This document shows, in pieces, positions 56,307 to 64,000 of a stretch of DNA of 64,000 bases. Origin of the DNA: Chloroherpetonaceae bacterium (lineage in GTDB: Bacteria; Bacteroidota; Chlorobiia; Chlorobiales; Thermochlorobacteraceae); assembly GCA_025055975.1 (NCBI GenBank), contig JANWWM010000075.1:1-64000 (forward strand), given 5' to 3'. How positions within the stretch are numbered: the first letter of the stretch is position 1; each line of letters opens with the position of its first letter. The notes beneath the pieces are model-generated. The model saw only the letters and a list, made by a program, of their open reading frames with translations. It was not told the origin of the DNA and ran no database searches. Position numbers and translations under genes: made by a program.

Positions 56307-59222
56307 TCAATTGGCGGTCTTTTGTTCCTCGCCAAAAAGTTCGGAGAGCGTCAGTTTTTTCAACTTGCCCAGTTTTTCCAACGTCTTCATATCGAGCGCG
56401 GATTCGTCGCCGATGACGAGGAAAGCGTATTTGCGATTCTGAAAATGTTTGGCGTGAAAGGCTTTGAGATCGGAGAGCGCGATGGTTTTGGATTTTTCGT
56501 AAACGTCTCTTCGCAGGTCGTAATCCAATCCCAACTTCTTCGCTTCCTCGAATTCATACAACACGTCGGCTTTCACGATGCGCTCGGTCTGAAGTTGCGA
56601 AACGACGGCGGCGCGCGCCGAATTGAACAGCGGTTCGGCTTCGGGCATTTTGGCGTTGAGTTCCATCATTCCCTCGATGGCTTCTTTGAGCTTGTCGGCT
56701 TGCGCGCCGATGTAGCAGACGACGTAGTGCGAGCGATCTTTGCGCAAGGGCGATTGAAAAAACGCAAAGGTCGAATACGCGAGCGCGCGCGATTCGCGCA
56801 GTTCTTGAAAGACCACGCTCGACATTCCCGACCCGTAATACTCGTTGAAAAAGCGCGCCATCACGGCAAGTTCGGGATTGTATTTCTCGTCTTTCGCCAA
56901 AAACAAAATTTCCGCCTGCTTCATATCGTAGTTGACGAAATAGACCTGATTTTCATCAATGGGCAATTCGGGAAATTCGCGGTTCGGCAAAACGGGTCGT
57001 CGCGCGTCGGGCGCGCGATGCAATCGACTCAAAGTCTCGACGAGTTTTTCTTTCGTCATCGGACCGTAGAAGAGAACGCGGTGTTCGTAGCTCGGAAGCG
57101 AGCGAAGGAGCGCGACCATCTCATCGGGCGACAGCGCTCTCAACTCCGACTCGGAGAGAACATACGTAAAGGGCGACGTCTTGCCGTATTTGGCGTAACT
57201 TGCCATCGCGCGATTGAGAATGACGTTTTTGTTGAGTTTTTGATTCGCGCGCGATTTCAAAACGTCCTCCACGAGATTCGCAAGCGCGGTCGGGTTGGGT
57301 TGCGCGTCGGCAAGGAGCGACTCGAGGAGTTCGAGCGCTTTGGCGAAATTTTCTTGCAAGCCCGACAAGCGCACGTAGATTTCGTCTTCCGAAGCGGAAA
57401 CGCTGAACGAACAGCCGAGCTTGTAGAACTCCTCCTTGATTTGATTGGGCGAGAACTGGCTCGTGCCAAGATATTCCAAGTAGGGAAGCGCGACGGCGAG
57501 TTTGCGCTCCGCCGCCGTTCCCATGTCCCAAACGAAACTCATCTCGAAAAGCTCGTTTTCCTCGTTCCGCTTGAAGAAGATCGGCACGCCGTTGCGCGTC
57601 GAGAGTTCCGCGATGTCGCGCTTGAAATCCACGAAAACAGGCTCAATGGGCGGCGCGGGTTTTTCCAAAATCGCCTTCACGAAGGGCGACATCGCCTCGC
57701 GGTTGACCTGAACGGGCGTAATGGGCGGCTTGGTTACCTTTTGAACCGTCGTGTCCGTTCCGACGCGCTTGAAGATGACGACATAGTTGTTCTTGTATCG
57801 CTTCTTGGCGAAATCCATCACGTCTTTCTTCGTGATTTTCGAGAGACGATCGATTTGAGCCACGTAATCCCTCCACTCTTGAAACGACGCGAAGGCGGTT
57901 ACGAAAGCCATCGCGCGCGCGGCGTTGGATTCGTATTGCTTGGCGCGTTGGAGTTTCAAATCCGTAACCACGGCTTGCAAGAGCCAATCGGGAAAATTGC
58001 CTTGTTTGAGATTCTCGATTTCGCCAAGAATGAGGTCTCTAACTTCTTCGAGCGACTGTCCTTGGCGCGGCTGTCCGCTGAATTGATGCACGGAATAATC
58101 CGTCAAAATCATCGGACTGCTTCCCGCGTTCAAGACTTTTTGACTTTGATTCAGATTCAGGTCAATCAGTCCCGCCGTGCCGTTGGAAAGAAGCATGTCG
58201 CACATCGTCAGCATGTCCGCGTCCCTCGTTCCAACGCCGCCAAAGCGAAAGCCAATCGTTACGGATTCCGCGTCGGGTCCATGCACGTTTTTCACGATGG
58301 GGGCTTTGATGTCGTCTTCTTTTGGCGGATTGAATTTCGGAACGGGCTTGGGCTGAAAGCCGCCAAACTTCGCATCGATGAGTTTGATGGCTTCGTCGGG
58401 GTCGAAGTCGCCCGAAAGGCAAATCGCCATGTTGTTCGGCACGTAGTAGGCGTTGTAGTAATCAATCACGGCGGAGATGGAGGGATTTTTCAGGTGCTCG
58501 ATCGTGCCGATGGTGGTTTGCGTGCCGTATTGATGTTTCTTGAAAAGATTGGCGTAGAGTTCGTAGAAAACTTTGCGAGCGTCGCTATCGAGCGTGCGGT
58601 TTTTTTCTTCATAGACGACTTCCAACTCGGTGTGAAAAAGGCGCATCACGGGATTGCGAAAACGCTCGGCTTCGACTTCGAGCCACTTTTCCAATTGGTT
58701 GGAGGGAATGTCGTTGACATACACGGTTTGCTCGAAGGACGTGAAGGCGTTTGTGCCTTTCGCGCCCATTGCGGCGAGCATTTTGTCGTATTCGTTGGCG
58801 ATGGCGAATTTGGACGCGAGGAACGAAAGGCTATCGATTTGGCGATAGAGTTCGGCGCGTTTGTCGGGCTCGACGGCGCGCTTATAGACGTCGTAGAGGC
58901 GAATGACTTGGTCGAGATAGAGTTTTTCTTGCGCCGCGTCGGTCGTGCCGAATCTATCCGTGCCTTTGAAGAGCATGTGTTCGAGGTAGTGCGCCAGCCC
59001 CGTCGCGTCGGCGGGGTCGTGTTTGCTTCCCGCGCGCACCACGATGTAGGTTTGAATGCGCGGCTCGTTTTTGTAGACGGTCATATAGACCTTCAAGCCG
59101 TTTTTGAGCGTGTAGATGCGGGCTTTCAGGGGGTCGTTGGGAACGGTCTCGAACTTGTAACCATCGGCGAGCGCGCCAAACGAAACGCATAAAAAGAAAG
59201 CGAGAGAAACGATCGTTTTCAT
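56307..59222 (-). CDS. M16 family zinc metallopeptidase, two tandem M16 units
   Basis: HYLEHMLFKGT (HxxEH) in the first half; second half lacks HxxEH; signal peptide MKTIVSLAFFLCVSFGALA. Confidence 0.94.
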   Translation of the reverse strand: MKTIVSLAFFLCVSFGALADGYKFETVPNDPLKARIYTLKNGLKVYMTVYKNEPRIQTYIVVRAGSKHDPADATGLAHYLEHMLFKGTDRFGTTDAAQEKLYLDQVIRLYDVYKRAVEPDKRAELYRQIDSLSFLASKFAIANEYDKMLAAMGAKGTNAFTSFEQTVYVNDIPSNQLEKWLEVEAERFRNPVMRLFHTELEVVYEEKNRTLDSDARKVFYELYANLFKKHQYGTQTTIGTIEHLKNPSISAVIDYYNAYYVPNNMAICLSGDFDPDEAIKLIDAKFGGFQPKPVPKFNPPKEDDIKAPIVKNVHGPDAESVTIGFRFGGVGTRDADMLTMCDMLLSNGTAGLIDLNLNQSQKVLNAGSSPMILTDYSVHQFSGQPRQGQSLEEVRDLILGEIENLKQGNFPDWLLQAVVTDLKLQRAKQYESNAARAMAFVTAFASFQEWRDYVAQIDRLSKITKKDVMDFAKKRYKNNYVVIFKRVGTDTTVQKVTKPPITPVQVNREAMSPFVKAILEKPAPPIEPVFVDFKRDIAELSTRNGVPIFFKRNEENELFEMSFVWDMGTAAERKLAVALPYLEYLGTSQFSPNQIKEEFYKLGCSFSVSASEDEIYVRLSGLQENFAKALELLESLLADAQPNPTALANLVEDVLKSRANQKLNKNVILNRAMASYAKYGKTSPFTYVLSESELRALSPDEMVALLRSLPSYEHRVLFYGPMTKEKLVETLSRLHRAPDARRPVLPNREFPELPIDENQVYFVNYDMKQAEILFLAKDEKYNPELAVMARFFNEYYGSGMSSVVFQELRESRALAYSTFAFFQSPLRKDRSHYVVCYIGAQADKLKEAIEGMMELNAKMPEAEPLFNSARAAVVSQLQTERIVKADVLYEFEEAKKLGLDYDLRRDVYEKSKTIALSDLKAFHAKHFQNRKYAFLVIGDESALDMKTLEKLGKLKKLTLSELFGEEQKTAN

Positions 59223-59347
59223 CGTGGTTTGAAATCGTGATTTGGAAAGACGCAAAACTATTCAAGTTTGCTCCCAATCGCAAAAAAATCTTCTGACGAC
59301 ATGCGTTGGCGACGAGTTTGCGCGGGAGCGATGTTCGACGGAATTCG

Positions 59348-59355
59348 TATCTTTG
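59348..59355 (+). promoter_or_regulatory. Putative -7 element TATCTTTG
   Basis: TAnnTTTG about 30 bp upstream of the 59386 start. Confidence 0.5.
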
Positions 59356-59385
59356 TCGCCGTTTGATTATTCATTCATTAACGAT

Positions 59386-60330
59386 ATGCGTCATTTCCGA
59401 CCGCTGTTGCTTCTTGTCGCCTTGCCGTTCTTTTTGGGTTGCGAGTCGAAGCCGTCGCTTCCGAAAATCGGCTATGCGCAGATGTTTCTCGACCCAACGC
59501 TCGACAAAGCCAAGCAAGGCTTCTACGACGCGCTCAAAGCGGGCGGTTTCGAGAACGGCAAAAACGTGGAAATCATCGAGCGCAACGCGCAAGGCGACAA
59601 CGCGACGCTCAACCAATCCATCGAGTATTTCATCGCGCAGAAGGTCGCGCTGATTGCGACCAATCCGACGGTCGCCACGATCGCCGCCGTTCAGCGAACC
59701 AAAGACATCCCGATTTGCATGATGGTGTCGCCGCGTCCCGATTTGGCGGGCTTGACGGATTCAAACGGCAATCCGCCGCCGAATCTGTCGGGCGCGTTTG
59801 AAACGCTCGATTACATCGATGCCAGCGTCGCGCTCATCAAGCAAGCGTTCCCAAACGCCAAGCGCGTCGGCACGATTTACAACAGCAGCGAACCCAACGC
59901 CGTCAACGCGCTGGGACGCTTGCGCAAGATGTGTCAAACTTTGGGATTGGAACTCGTCGAAGCGGGCGCGGTCTCGTCCAACGAAACCCAACAAGTCGCC
60001 ATGTCGCTTCTGAGCCGCGGCATCGACGTGTTCTTCGCTCTGCCCGACAACGTGATTTTCGCCAGCTTCGAGACGATTTACCAAACCTTTATGCCCAAGA
60101 AAATCCCGATCGTTTCCAGCGAGGCGGGGTTGGTCGAGCGCGGCGCGCTGATGGCATATGGCGCGGATTTCTACGAGTGGGGCAAATTGGCGGGCGAACA
60201 AGCCGTGCGCATCTTGAAAGGCGAAAAACACGTGCCGCCCGTCGAAATCGCGGTTCGCAAGCGCGTCTATAACGAAAAAACCGCGCGCGAACTCGGCTTG
60301 TCCGTCCCAAACGCCTTTGAAAAGATTTAG
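59386..60330 (+). CDS. ABC-type substrate-binding lipoprotein (TrpX-like family)
   Basis: Lipobox LPFFLGC; IGYAQMFLDPTLDKAKQGFYDALKAGGFENGKNVEIIERNAQGD...ATNPTVATIAAVQRTKDIPI. Confidence 0.9.
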   Translation: MRHFRPLLLLVALPFFLGCESKPSLPKIGYAQMFLDPTLDKAKQGFYDALKAGGFENGKNVEIIERNAQGDNATLNQSIEYFIAQKVALIATNPTVATIAAVQRTKDIPICMMVSPRPDLAGLTDSNGNPPPNLSGAFETLDYIDASVALIKQAFPNAKRVGTIYNSSEPNAVNALGRLRKMCQTLGLELVEAGAVSSNETQQVAMSLLSRGIDVFFALPDNVIFASFETIYQTFMPKKIPIVSSEAGLVERGALMAYGADFYEWGKLAGEQAVRILKGEKHVPPVEIAVRKRVYNEKTARELGLSVPNAFEKI

Positions 60331-60414
60331 TCTTTCTGATTTCTTCGAGCAAATTTCCTTACTTTTGGGCGAGAAGAACGCTCAGCCAAGAAAACGCAGT
60401 AAGGAGTTTGCGGC

Positions 60415-61818
60415 ATGCATTTGTTCTATTTCAATCAACCGGCGATGATAGGAACCAAAAAAGTGTTCACCGAAGATACGACGGGCAATTTGCCTTCGCT
60501 GCGCTACGACGCTTACTACCATCAAATGCCCGACGGCACGGTCAAGCAAATCAATCCCTTCACGGGCACGGAGGTTTGGGCGGTGCCAGGTCGCGGCAAC
60601 AAACCCATCGACAACGACATTCCCAAAACCGCTCAACGCATTGAAACCAAAGACAAAGAAGACTACTGCTCCTTCTGCGAAACGCGCTACTTCGAAACGC
60701 CGCCCGAAAAATCTCGCGTGATTCGCAAAGACGGCGCATGGCAAGCGCTGAATTGGCTTCCCGCCTCGCAATACTTCGATTCGACCGCCGAATTTCGCCG
60801 CGTGGGCAACCTCTTTGAAATCGTCTCGCTCGATTATTGGAAGAAGAACTACAACTTCCGAATGACGAAAAAGCAACTCGAATGGAAAGAGCGATACCTC
60901 TCGGAAACCGACGGCTTGAAGCACGTCTTGAACGTCATCGACTACAAACTTTCGCGCTTGGGCAGAACCGCCGAGGAAATCAAATCGTTGAGCGTCGATG
61001 AAAAGCTCGCTATGGCGGACGCTTTCTTTGGCGGAAGTCACGAGCTTATCATCGCCAGCCGACACTACAAGCGCGGCGCGCAATACGATTGCGAACTGTT
61101 TAGTTCGGGCGAGATGACCCCCGAAGAACATTTCCAATACTACCTCGCCACGATCGATGCCCTCAAAGACATTTACGCCAACAATCGCTACGTGCGCTAC
61201 GTGAGCGTGTTTCAAAATTGGCTCAAGCCCGCGGGCGCGTCGTTTGACCACATTCACAAGCAGCTCGTCGGGCTTGATTCGTGGTCGATTTCCATTGAGT
61301 CTCAAATTCAAATGGTGCGCCGAAGCCCCAACATTTTCAACGAATACGGTCCGAACATGGCGGCGCACTACAATCTCGTCTTCGCCGAAAACGATTATGC
61401 CATCGCCTATGCCTCGATTGGTCAGCGCTATCCGACGCTGGCGATTTACTCCAAATCCATTCACTCGCGTCCGCAAGAGCATGCGCTCGAAGAGGTCAAA
61501 GGCTTGAGCGATTTGGTGCATGCGTGCCATGTGGCGATGGGCAGTCAAATTTCCTGCAACGAGGAGTGGTATTACACGCCAATCGATTCGGTCTACAATA
61601 TGCCGTGGAAGGTGCTCATCAAGTGGCGCATCAACACGCCCGCGGGGTTCGAGGGAAACACGAACATCTACATCAATCCCGTTAGCCCGGTTGAACTGCG
61701 CGACAAGATGGTGCCTCGCCTTTACGAAGTTCGCAATCAAGGTTTGATTGCGTCTGGGATTTCCATCGCGGAAGAGTGTCCGTGCAAGCCCAATTCGTTG
61801 AAGTATTACCTGCGCTGA
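60415..61818 (+). CDS. GalT-like HIT-superfamily protein (DUF4921-like)
   Basis: 467 aa; YCSFCETRYFETPPEKSRVI; FDHIHKQLVGLDSW HIT-like motif; SD TAAGGAG upstream. Confidence 0.85.
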   Translation: MHLFYFNQPAMIGTKKVFTEDTTGNLPSLRYDAYYHQMPDGTVKQINPFTGTEVWAVPGRGNKPIDNDIPKTAQRIETKDKEDYCSFCETRYFETPPEKSRVIRKDGAWQALNWLPASQYFDSTAEFRRVGNLFEIVSLDYWKKNYNFRMTKKQLEWKERYLSETDGLKHVLNVIDYKLSRLGRTAEEIKSLSVDEKLAMADAFFGGSHELIIASRHYKRGAQYDCELFSSGEMTPEEHFQYYLATIDALKDIYANNRYVRYVSVFQNWLKPAGASFDHIHKQLVGLDSWSISIESQIQMVRRSPNIFNEYGPNMAAHYNLVFAENDYAIAYASIGQRYPTLAIYSKSIHSRPQEHALEEVKGLSDLVHACHVAMGSQISCNEEWYYTPIDSVYNMPWKVLIKWRINTPAGFEGNTNIYINPVSPVELRDKMVPRLYEVRNQGLIASGISIAEECPCKPNSLKYYLR

Positions 61819-61821
61819 GTC

Positions 61822-62532
61822 GTGAATCCCGTCGTTCTGCTTGCGGGCGTTGGGCTTTGGAGCGCGCTCTACGAGGAAATGAAGCGCAACCTCGCGTCTG
61901 ACGGGCGATTCTCCGAAAAAATTTTCATCGTTCCGCTCACGCCGCTCGATTGGGTCGGGTTTCCGCCCTCGCCAGAACGCTCGACGAACCGCGTGATGCG
62001 TCGCCTCCACGAAACCATAGCGCGCGTCGAGACGCTCTTTCCAAACGAGCCGATTACGCTCGTCGCGCATAGCGGCGGCGGCACGGTCGCGCTCATCTAT
62101 CTTTTGGGCGAGAATTTTCAAGGCGATGCGTATTCCAACGCGAGCGTGCAGCGGCTCGTCGCGCTGGGCACGCCGTTTCGGAGCGTCGAGAAGTTCGCCA
62201 AAATCAAGACCGATTTCATCGCCGAGCGTTTGACGCCGAGATTTTTCGACAAGGTCGAGGTGATTTCGGTCGCTAGTTCGTTTCGCAAGGGCGACCCAAA
62301 CGGCGACTTGCGAGAGCGATTGGCGTTTGAGCTTTACCGCAACACGTTTGGCGACGGCAAGTCCGATGGCGATGGCGTCGTGCCCATTGAAGCGTGCCAT
62401 CTGGACGGGGCGACGAACGTCGTTATCAAGGGCGCGGAACATTTGCCCGCGCCATTTGCGAATTGGTATGGGGCGACGCGAGCCGTCGCGCAGTGGAAAG
62501 CCTATCTGTTGCAAACCGAACCTCGCGCTTGA
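61822..62532 (+). CDS. Alpha/beta hydrolase (lipase-like), GTG start
   Basis: ITLVAHSGGGTVALIYLLGE nucleophile elbow; RLVALGTPF; DGDGVVPIEACHLDGATNVVI. Confidence 0.82.
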   Translation: MNPVVLLAGVGLWSALYEEMKRNLASDGRFSEKIFIVPLTPLDWVGFPPSPERSTNRVMRRLHETIARVETLFPNEPITLVAHSGGGTVALIYLLGENFQGDAYSNASVQRLVALGTPFRSVEKFAKIKTDFIAERLTPRFFDKVEVISVASSFRKGDPNGDLRERLAFELYRNTFGDGKSDGDGVVPIEACHLDGATNVVIKGAEHLPAPFANWYGATRAVAQWKAYLLQTEPRA

Positions 62533-63878
62533 ACAACCTGCGTCTTCGCTATCTTTCGTCGGTTCTTTCTCGCTTCGGCGATTTGAAAAACGTCTTGACG
62601 CTCATCGTTCCGAAAGCCTTTGGCTTGGCGGCGAACATAGCGAGCACGATTTTGATCGTGCGCGGCTTGAGCGTGGAAGACGTGGGCGCCTACACGCTCA
62701 TCGCGGGGTATTATCTGTCCATCTTGTTTCTATCGGATCTGGGCGTCAACCTGACGATTTTGCGTTATGCGTCAAAAGCCGCGAGCGTCGACGAGAGCCT
62801 GTTGCGCCTTGTGATGAGATGGGGCTGTCGGCTAAAATTGACGGCAACGACGCTGACAACGGCGTTTTTTCTGCTGTTGTCGCCCATTGTCGCCGAGTCT
62901 TGGGGAATCGTTCAGCATCTTTCTCTTTTGCAAGTCGGATTGCTGATTGGCTTTTTGAGCAACTTCCCCGCGATTCCCATCATCTACTTTCAAGCAAAGC
63001 AAGCGTTCAAAACCGTCGGCTACTTGCAATTTCTCCAATCGTTCTTCGCGCTTCTCCCGATAGCGTGTTTGTCTTTGATCTCGATGTGGACGTTGCATTC
63101 GGTAATCGTGGCGACGCTCGCGGGTTTTTTGATGACGGTCATCGTCGCGTTTGCCAAACTTCCGCTGTCGGCATGGTGGAGCAAAGAAGAGTTCTCGTTG
63201 GCGCTGCGCCATCCTCGAACGATTTGGCAACCTTCTTCCGAACTGAACGTTTTGAAAACGAAGACGGATACGCTCTCGCCAACGCAGTATCTTTTGTTTG
63301 TCGCGCCTTCGGCTTTGTTTTACTCTATGCTTGCCCGCGTCGACATTTGGACGATGGGTCTGTTCCTTTCGCGGTCGGAGATTGCGCTCTATGGGGTGGC
63401 GCAGCGCGTCGCCTCGCCTTTGGTAGCCTTGACGGAAGCGGTCGATAACTCAATTTCTCCCGTCGCCTCCGCCACTGTCGGCAAGGAAAAAACCAAGCGA
63501 TTTCTCTTCTCCTCTTTGAAAACGACGGGGATTTTTTCCGTTTTGGCAGCCGCTTACGCCCTCGTAGCTCCGCGATTTCTGCCGTTTCTTTTCGGACAGG
63601 CATATAGCGAGGCGGCGTTGCCAACGAGTTTGCTTTGCATGCGCTTCGTTTTCACGATCGCTTGCGCGCCGTTCATTTGGCTGTCCTACAATTTCGACTT
63701 CGCCAAAGTTCAATGGGCGTTTCGCTTGTGTCAGCTCGTTCTGGTAACGGTTCTCAACCTCGCTCTGCTTTCGTTGATTCGCGTCTATGCGCCCGTATTG
63801 GCTTGGAACGCATCGGAAATGTTTTGGCTCGCAAGCGTCGCCGCCTTTTTGCTCCTTCGGCTGCGCAAAGACGATTAA
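62529..63878 (+). CDS. Polysaccharide flippase / MATE-like membrane protein (TTG start)
   Basis: Multi-TM; ANIASTILIVRGLSVEDVGAYTLIAGYYLSILFLSDLGVNLTILRYAS; overlaps the hydrolase stop. Confidence 0.85.
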   Translation: MNNLRLRYLSSVLSRFGDLKNVLTLIVPKAFGLAANIASTILIVRGLSVEDVGAYTLIAGYYLSILFLSDLGVNLTILRYASKAASVDESLLRLVMRWGCRLKLTATTLTTAFFLLLSPIVAESWGIVQHLSLLQVGLLIGFLSNFPAIPIIYFQAKQAFKTVGYLQFLQSFFALLPIACLSLISMWTLHSVIVATLAGFLMTVIVAFAKLPLSAWWSKEEFSLALRHPRTIWQPSSELNVLKTKTDTLSPTQYLLFVAPSALFYSMLARVDIWTMGLFLSRSEIALYGVAQRVASPLVALTEAVDNSISPVASATVGKEKTKRFLFSSLKTTGIFSVLAAAYALVAPRFLPFLFGQAYSEAALPTSLLCMRFVFTIACAPFIWLSYNFDFAKVQWAFRLCQLVLVTVLNLALLSLIRVYAPVLAWNASEMFWLASVAAFLLLRLRKDD

Positions 63879-64000
63879 CGAAGAGTCGCGCTTTTTCGAT
63901 TGACGCTCTCGTATAGGCTTAGCGCGGCTTTCAACAAACGACCTTTGACTTTTGAATACATCGGCATTTTCCTGACGAATGACTTTACGGGGTTTTCGTT
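63875..64000 (-). CDS. C-terminal fragment of an unidentified protein (continues beyond window)
   Basis: Minus-strand open frame NENPVKSFVRKMPMYSKVKGRLLKAALSLYESVNRKSATLR*; convergent with the flippase. Confidence 0.45.
   Translation of the reverse strand, partial: NENPVKSFVRKMPMYSKVKGRLLKAALSLYESVNRKSATLR

Noticed and set aside
56322-59192. 956 aa plus-strand ORF
   Set aside because: Exactly antisense to a clear M16 peptidase with HxxEH; composition (R/F/V-rich) is typical of antisense translation of this genome.
60382-62514. 710 aa minus-strand ORF
   Set aside because: Antisense to the GalT-like and hydrolase genes; no recognisable domain; explained by codon avoidance.

Overview
This 64 kb window is densely coding, roughly 50 genes, with the gene content of a free-living Gram-negative bacterium. 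Gene content and TAnnTTTG-type promoter boxes suggest the Chlorobiota/Bacteroidota side of the tree; that placement is inference only. Most of the window is core chromosome: infC-rpmI-rplT-pheS, mazG, rsmD, lysA, ccmE/ccmF, mdh, hisC, mltD-like, mreB, purD, sirtuin, neuB-like/kdsC-like, an ABC exporter, ruvB, topA, sucC, uppS-bamA, recQ, acs, an M16 peptidase, and a GalT-like/hydrolase/flippase operon. I saw no rRNA, tRNA, CRISPR array, prophage or transposase. The observations most worth a second look are: (1) a retropepsin-like protease gene between ccmE and ccmF, split at a T6 run followed by a TTA codon; (2) a degenerate REC-PAS-HisKA_2-HATPase protein that appears to lack both the receiver Asp and the kinase His; (3) a GT2 glycosyltransferase fused to a PHPT/WbaP-like module whose catalytic middle is missing; (4) two unannotated small membrane ORFs between mltD and mreB; (5) a recurring, correctly oriented TAnnTTTG motif upstream of start codons; (6) dispersed ~26 bp inverted-repeat elements (GTCATTCyGAGCGnAGCGAGGAATCC); (7) a short, SAF-less NeuB-like protein paired with a KdsC-like phosphatase; (8) a leaderless THI5/NMT1-like protein with no adjacent transporter genes. 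All family calls come from reading motifs in the translations; no database search was run.
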